Positions 63,232 through 64,000 of a stretch of DNA of 64,000 bases are shown here, in pieces. The notes below the pieces were generated by a model, which saw only the letters and a list, made by a program, of their open reading frames with translations, had not been told where the DNA came from and ran no database searches. The position numbers and the translations under genes were made by a program. The DNA comes from Macrosoma leucophasiata (taxonomy: Eukaryota; Arthropoda; Insecta; Lepidoptera; Hedylidae), in contig JAWQUS010000025.1 of NCBI GenBank assembly GCA_036365455.1, positions 22,108,001-22,172,000 on the forward strand. The letters run 5' to 3'. The stretch's first letter is position 1. Each line of letters opens with the position of its first letter.

Positions 63232-63592
63232 TAATAATAATAATGGCAACCCATTATACGTCCCACTGCTGGGCACGAGTCTCTCCCCGTTTTTTGGGGG
63301 AGGCCTGGAGCTTACTCCACCACGCTGCTCCAATGCGGATTGGTGGAGGTGGGTTAGTGGCCAACCCGCTGTCGGATGTTTTCAAACCGCCCATTAGGCC
63401 TCCGACAAGGTTTAACGACTGCTATCCATCGATAGCAACCGGGACCGACGGCTTAACGTGCCCTCCGAAGCACGGAAACGCGCATTTAATTTTCCACTAG
63501 CGGTCACCCATCATACTACCCGACCGCGCCCGTAGTGCTTGACCGAGTAGATCGTATACGATCTACACCAGCCGCTGGGCCATGCGCGCTTT
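63232..63592 (-). mobile_element. 5S-SINE, complete
   Basis: Minus-strand copy of 53409: ATT-type tail at 63232, CCCACTGCTGGGCACGAG, GGTCACCCATCATACTACC (5S box C side), and AGCCGCTGGGCCATGCGCGC at the 5' end. Slightly better preserved than the 53.4-kb copy. Confidence 0.82.
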
Positions 63593-64000
63593 TGGATATT
63601 CAAGTTATATCCCAAAATAGCCCTCATATCGTAAATTAACGTCACACATTTTAATTGATTACTAATTTATAATCGTACACCAAATTCCAACTCAATCGGT
63701 TAAGTACTTTTGAAGAAAATTAGTTTAGATAGACGGACATTCAGACAAAGAAATCCACGAGTATAAGGGAGAATATATATAATTCTATAAGGGTTTCTTA
63801 TTTTGTATGAGCCAAAGACCCTAAAAATAATCCCGAAGCCAATACCTAAAAAGAGAGTCTAAAAACTTCCATTAATCGTCGTGTGCTTGACGACAGCGGT
63901 CAATGAACACGCGAGTCGAGGAAAATTAATATAAATATTTCACATATACGCGGGAACGCCGTAAGTGACAATTAGGTGTCGACGGGGGTTGTCCATTTGG
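63593..64000. other. Unassigned sequence to the window edge
   Basis: 63660-63760 has the CTCAATCGGTTAAGTACTTT-type wording seen near Helitron bodies. 63855-63920 repeats part of 62655-62715. No gene. Confidence 0.4.

Overview
The window reads as noncoding, transposon-saturated nuclear DNA of an insect, most likely a moth or butterfly. The basis is AT-rich sequence packed with element types I know from lepidopteran genomes: RTE-type LINE tails ending in an ATG microsatellite, Helitron-like elements that start TCTATACTAATATT and end CTAG, hAT and mariner remnants, tRNA- and 5S-derived SINEs, and GGGTTCCGTA-type repeats. The species assignment is inference. I found no host protein gene, rRNA gene or convincing functional tRNA gene. 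Every coding stretch I can interpret is a dead transposon fragment.

Names used below. Family A: about 300 bp, poly-A-tailed, made of a left module (starts CTGGTGGTAGAGCTCC, ends GGTGGTAATG) and a right module (starts CGGCCCTGTAATTTCC, ends CATTACATAAAA); about 40 copies or fragments. Family S: tRNA-headed repeat (box A TAGCTCAATTGG, box B GTTCGAGTCTC) often present as multimers. T and N: two other tRNA-headed SINE families. 5S-SINE: SINE whose head resembles the 3' half of 5S rRNA. G: GGGTTCCGTA repeat. E: hAT family with terminus CATAGAGCAACACGG. Q: element with terminus GGAGATGTTGC. R: short inverted-repeat element with terminus CTTATTCATAAACGT.

Layout. 1-9 kb: LINE endonuclease fragment at the left edge, A copies, an RTE tail (3.7-4.1 kb), a GGTCGG foldback element (5.3-5.8 kb) and a small hAT (8.4-8.7 kb). 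9.5-11.4 kb: an old LINE 3' end split by a 1.5-kb hAT with a perfect 8-bp target duplication, itself carrying a G element. 15-16.3 kb: a G element split by Q. 17-22.5 kb: A copies in both orientations, T and N SINEs, a 65-bp tandem array, an S copy and a 31-bp-TIR element. 24-26 kb: a 5'-truncated, frameshifted CR1/Jockey-type LINE containing a 30-bp perfect palindrome. 28.3-29.4 kb: a deleted mariner and a MITE that has grown an internal 57-bp satellite. 32-37 kb: inverted-repeat elements and A copies. 37.5-44.1 kb: Helitrons, E copies and a second Q. 44.5-50 kb: LINE tail, abutting Helitrons, S multimers. 51.7-53 kb: a three-level nest (LINE tail, E, R) and a LINE tail with poly-A. 53.4-59.2 kb: 5S-SINEs, a hAT whose empty site survives in a nearby paralogous copy, a mariner, and a head-to-head S pair with 12-bp target duplications. 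59.2-64 kb: LINE tails, A copies, a TA microsatellite, a Helitron and a 5S-SINE.

Nothing here forms a pathway. What can be read is insertion history: the nesting gives relative ages, and several junctions preserve target-site duplications or empty sites.
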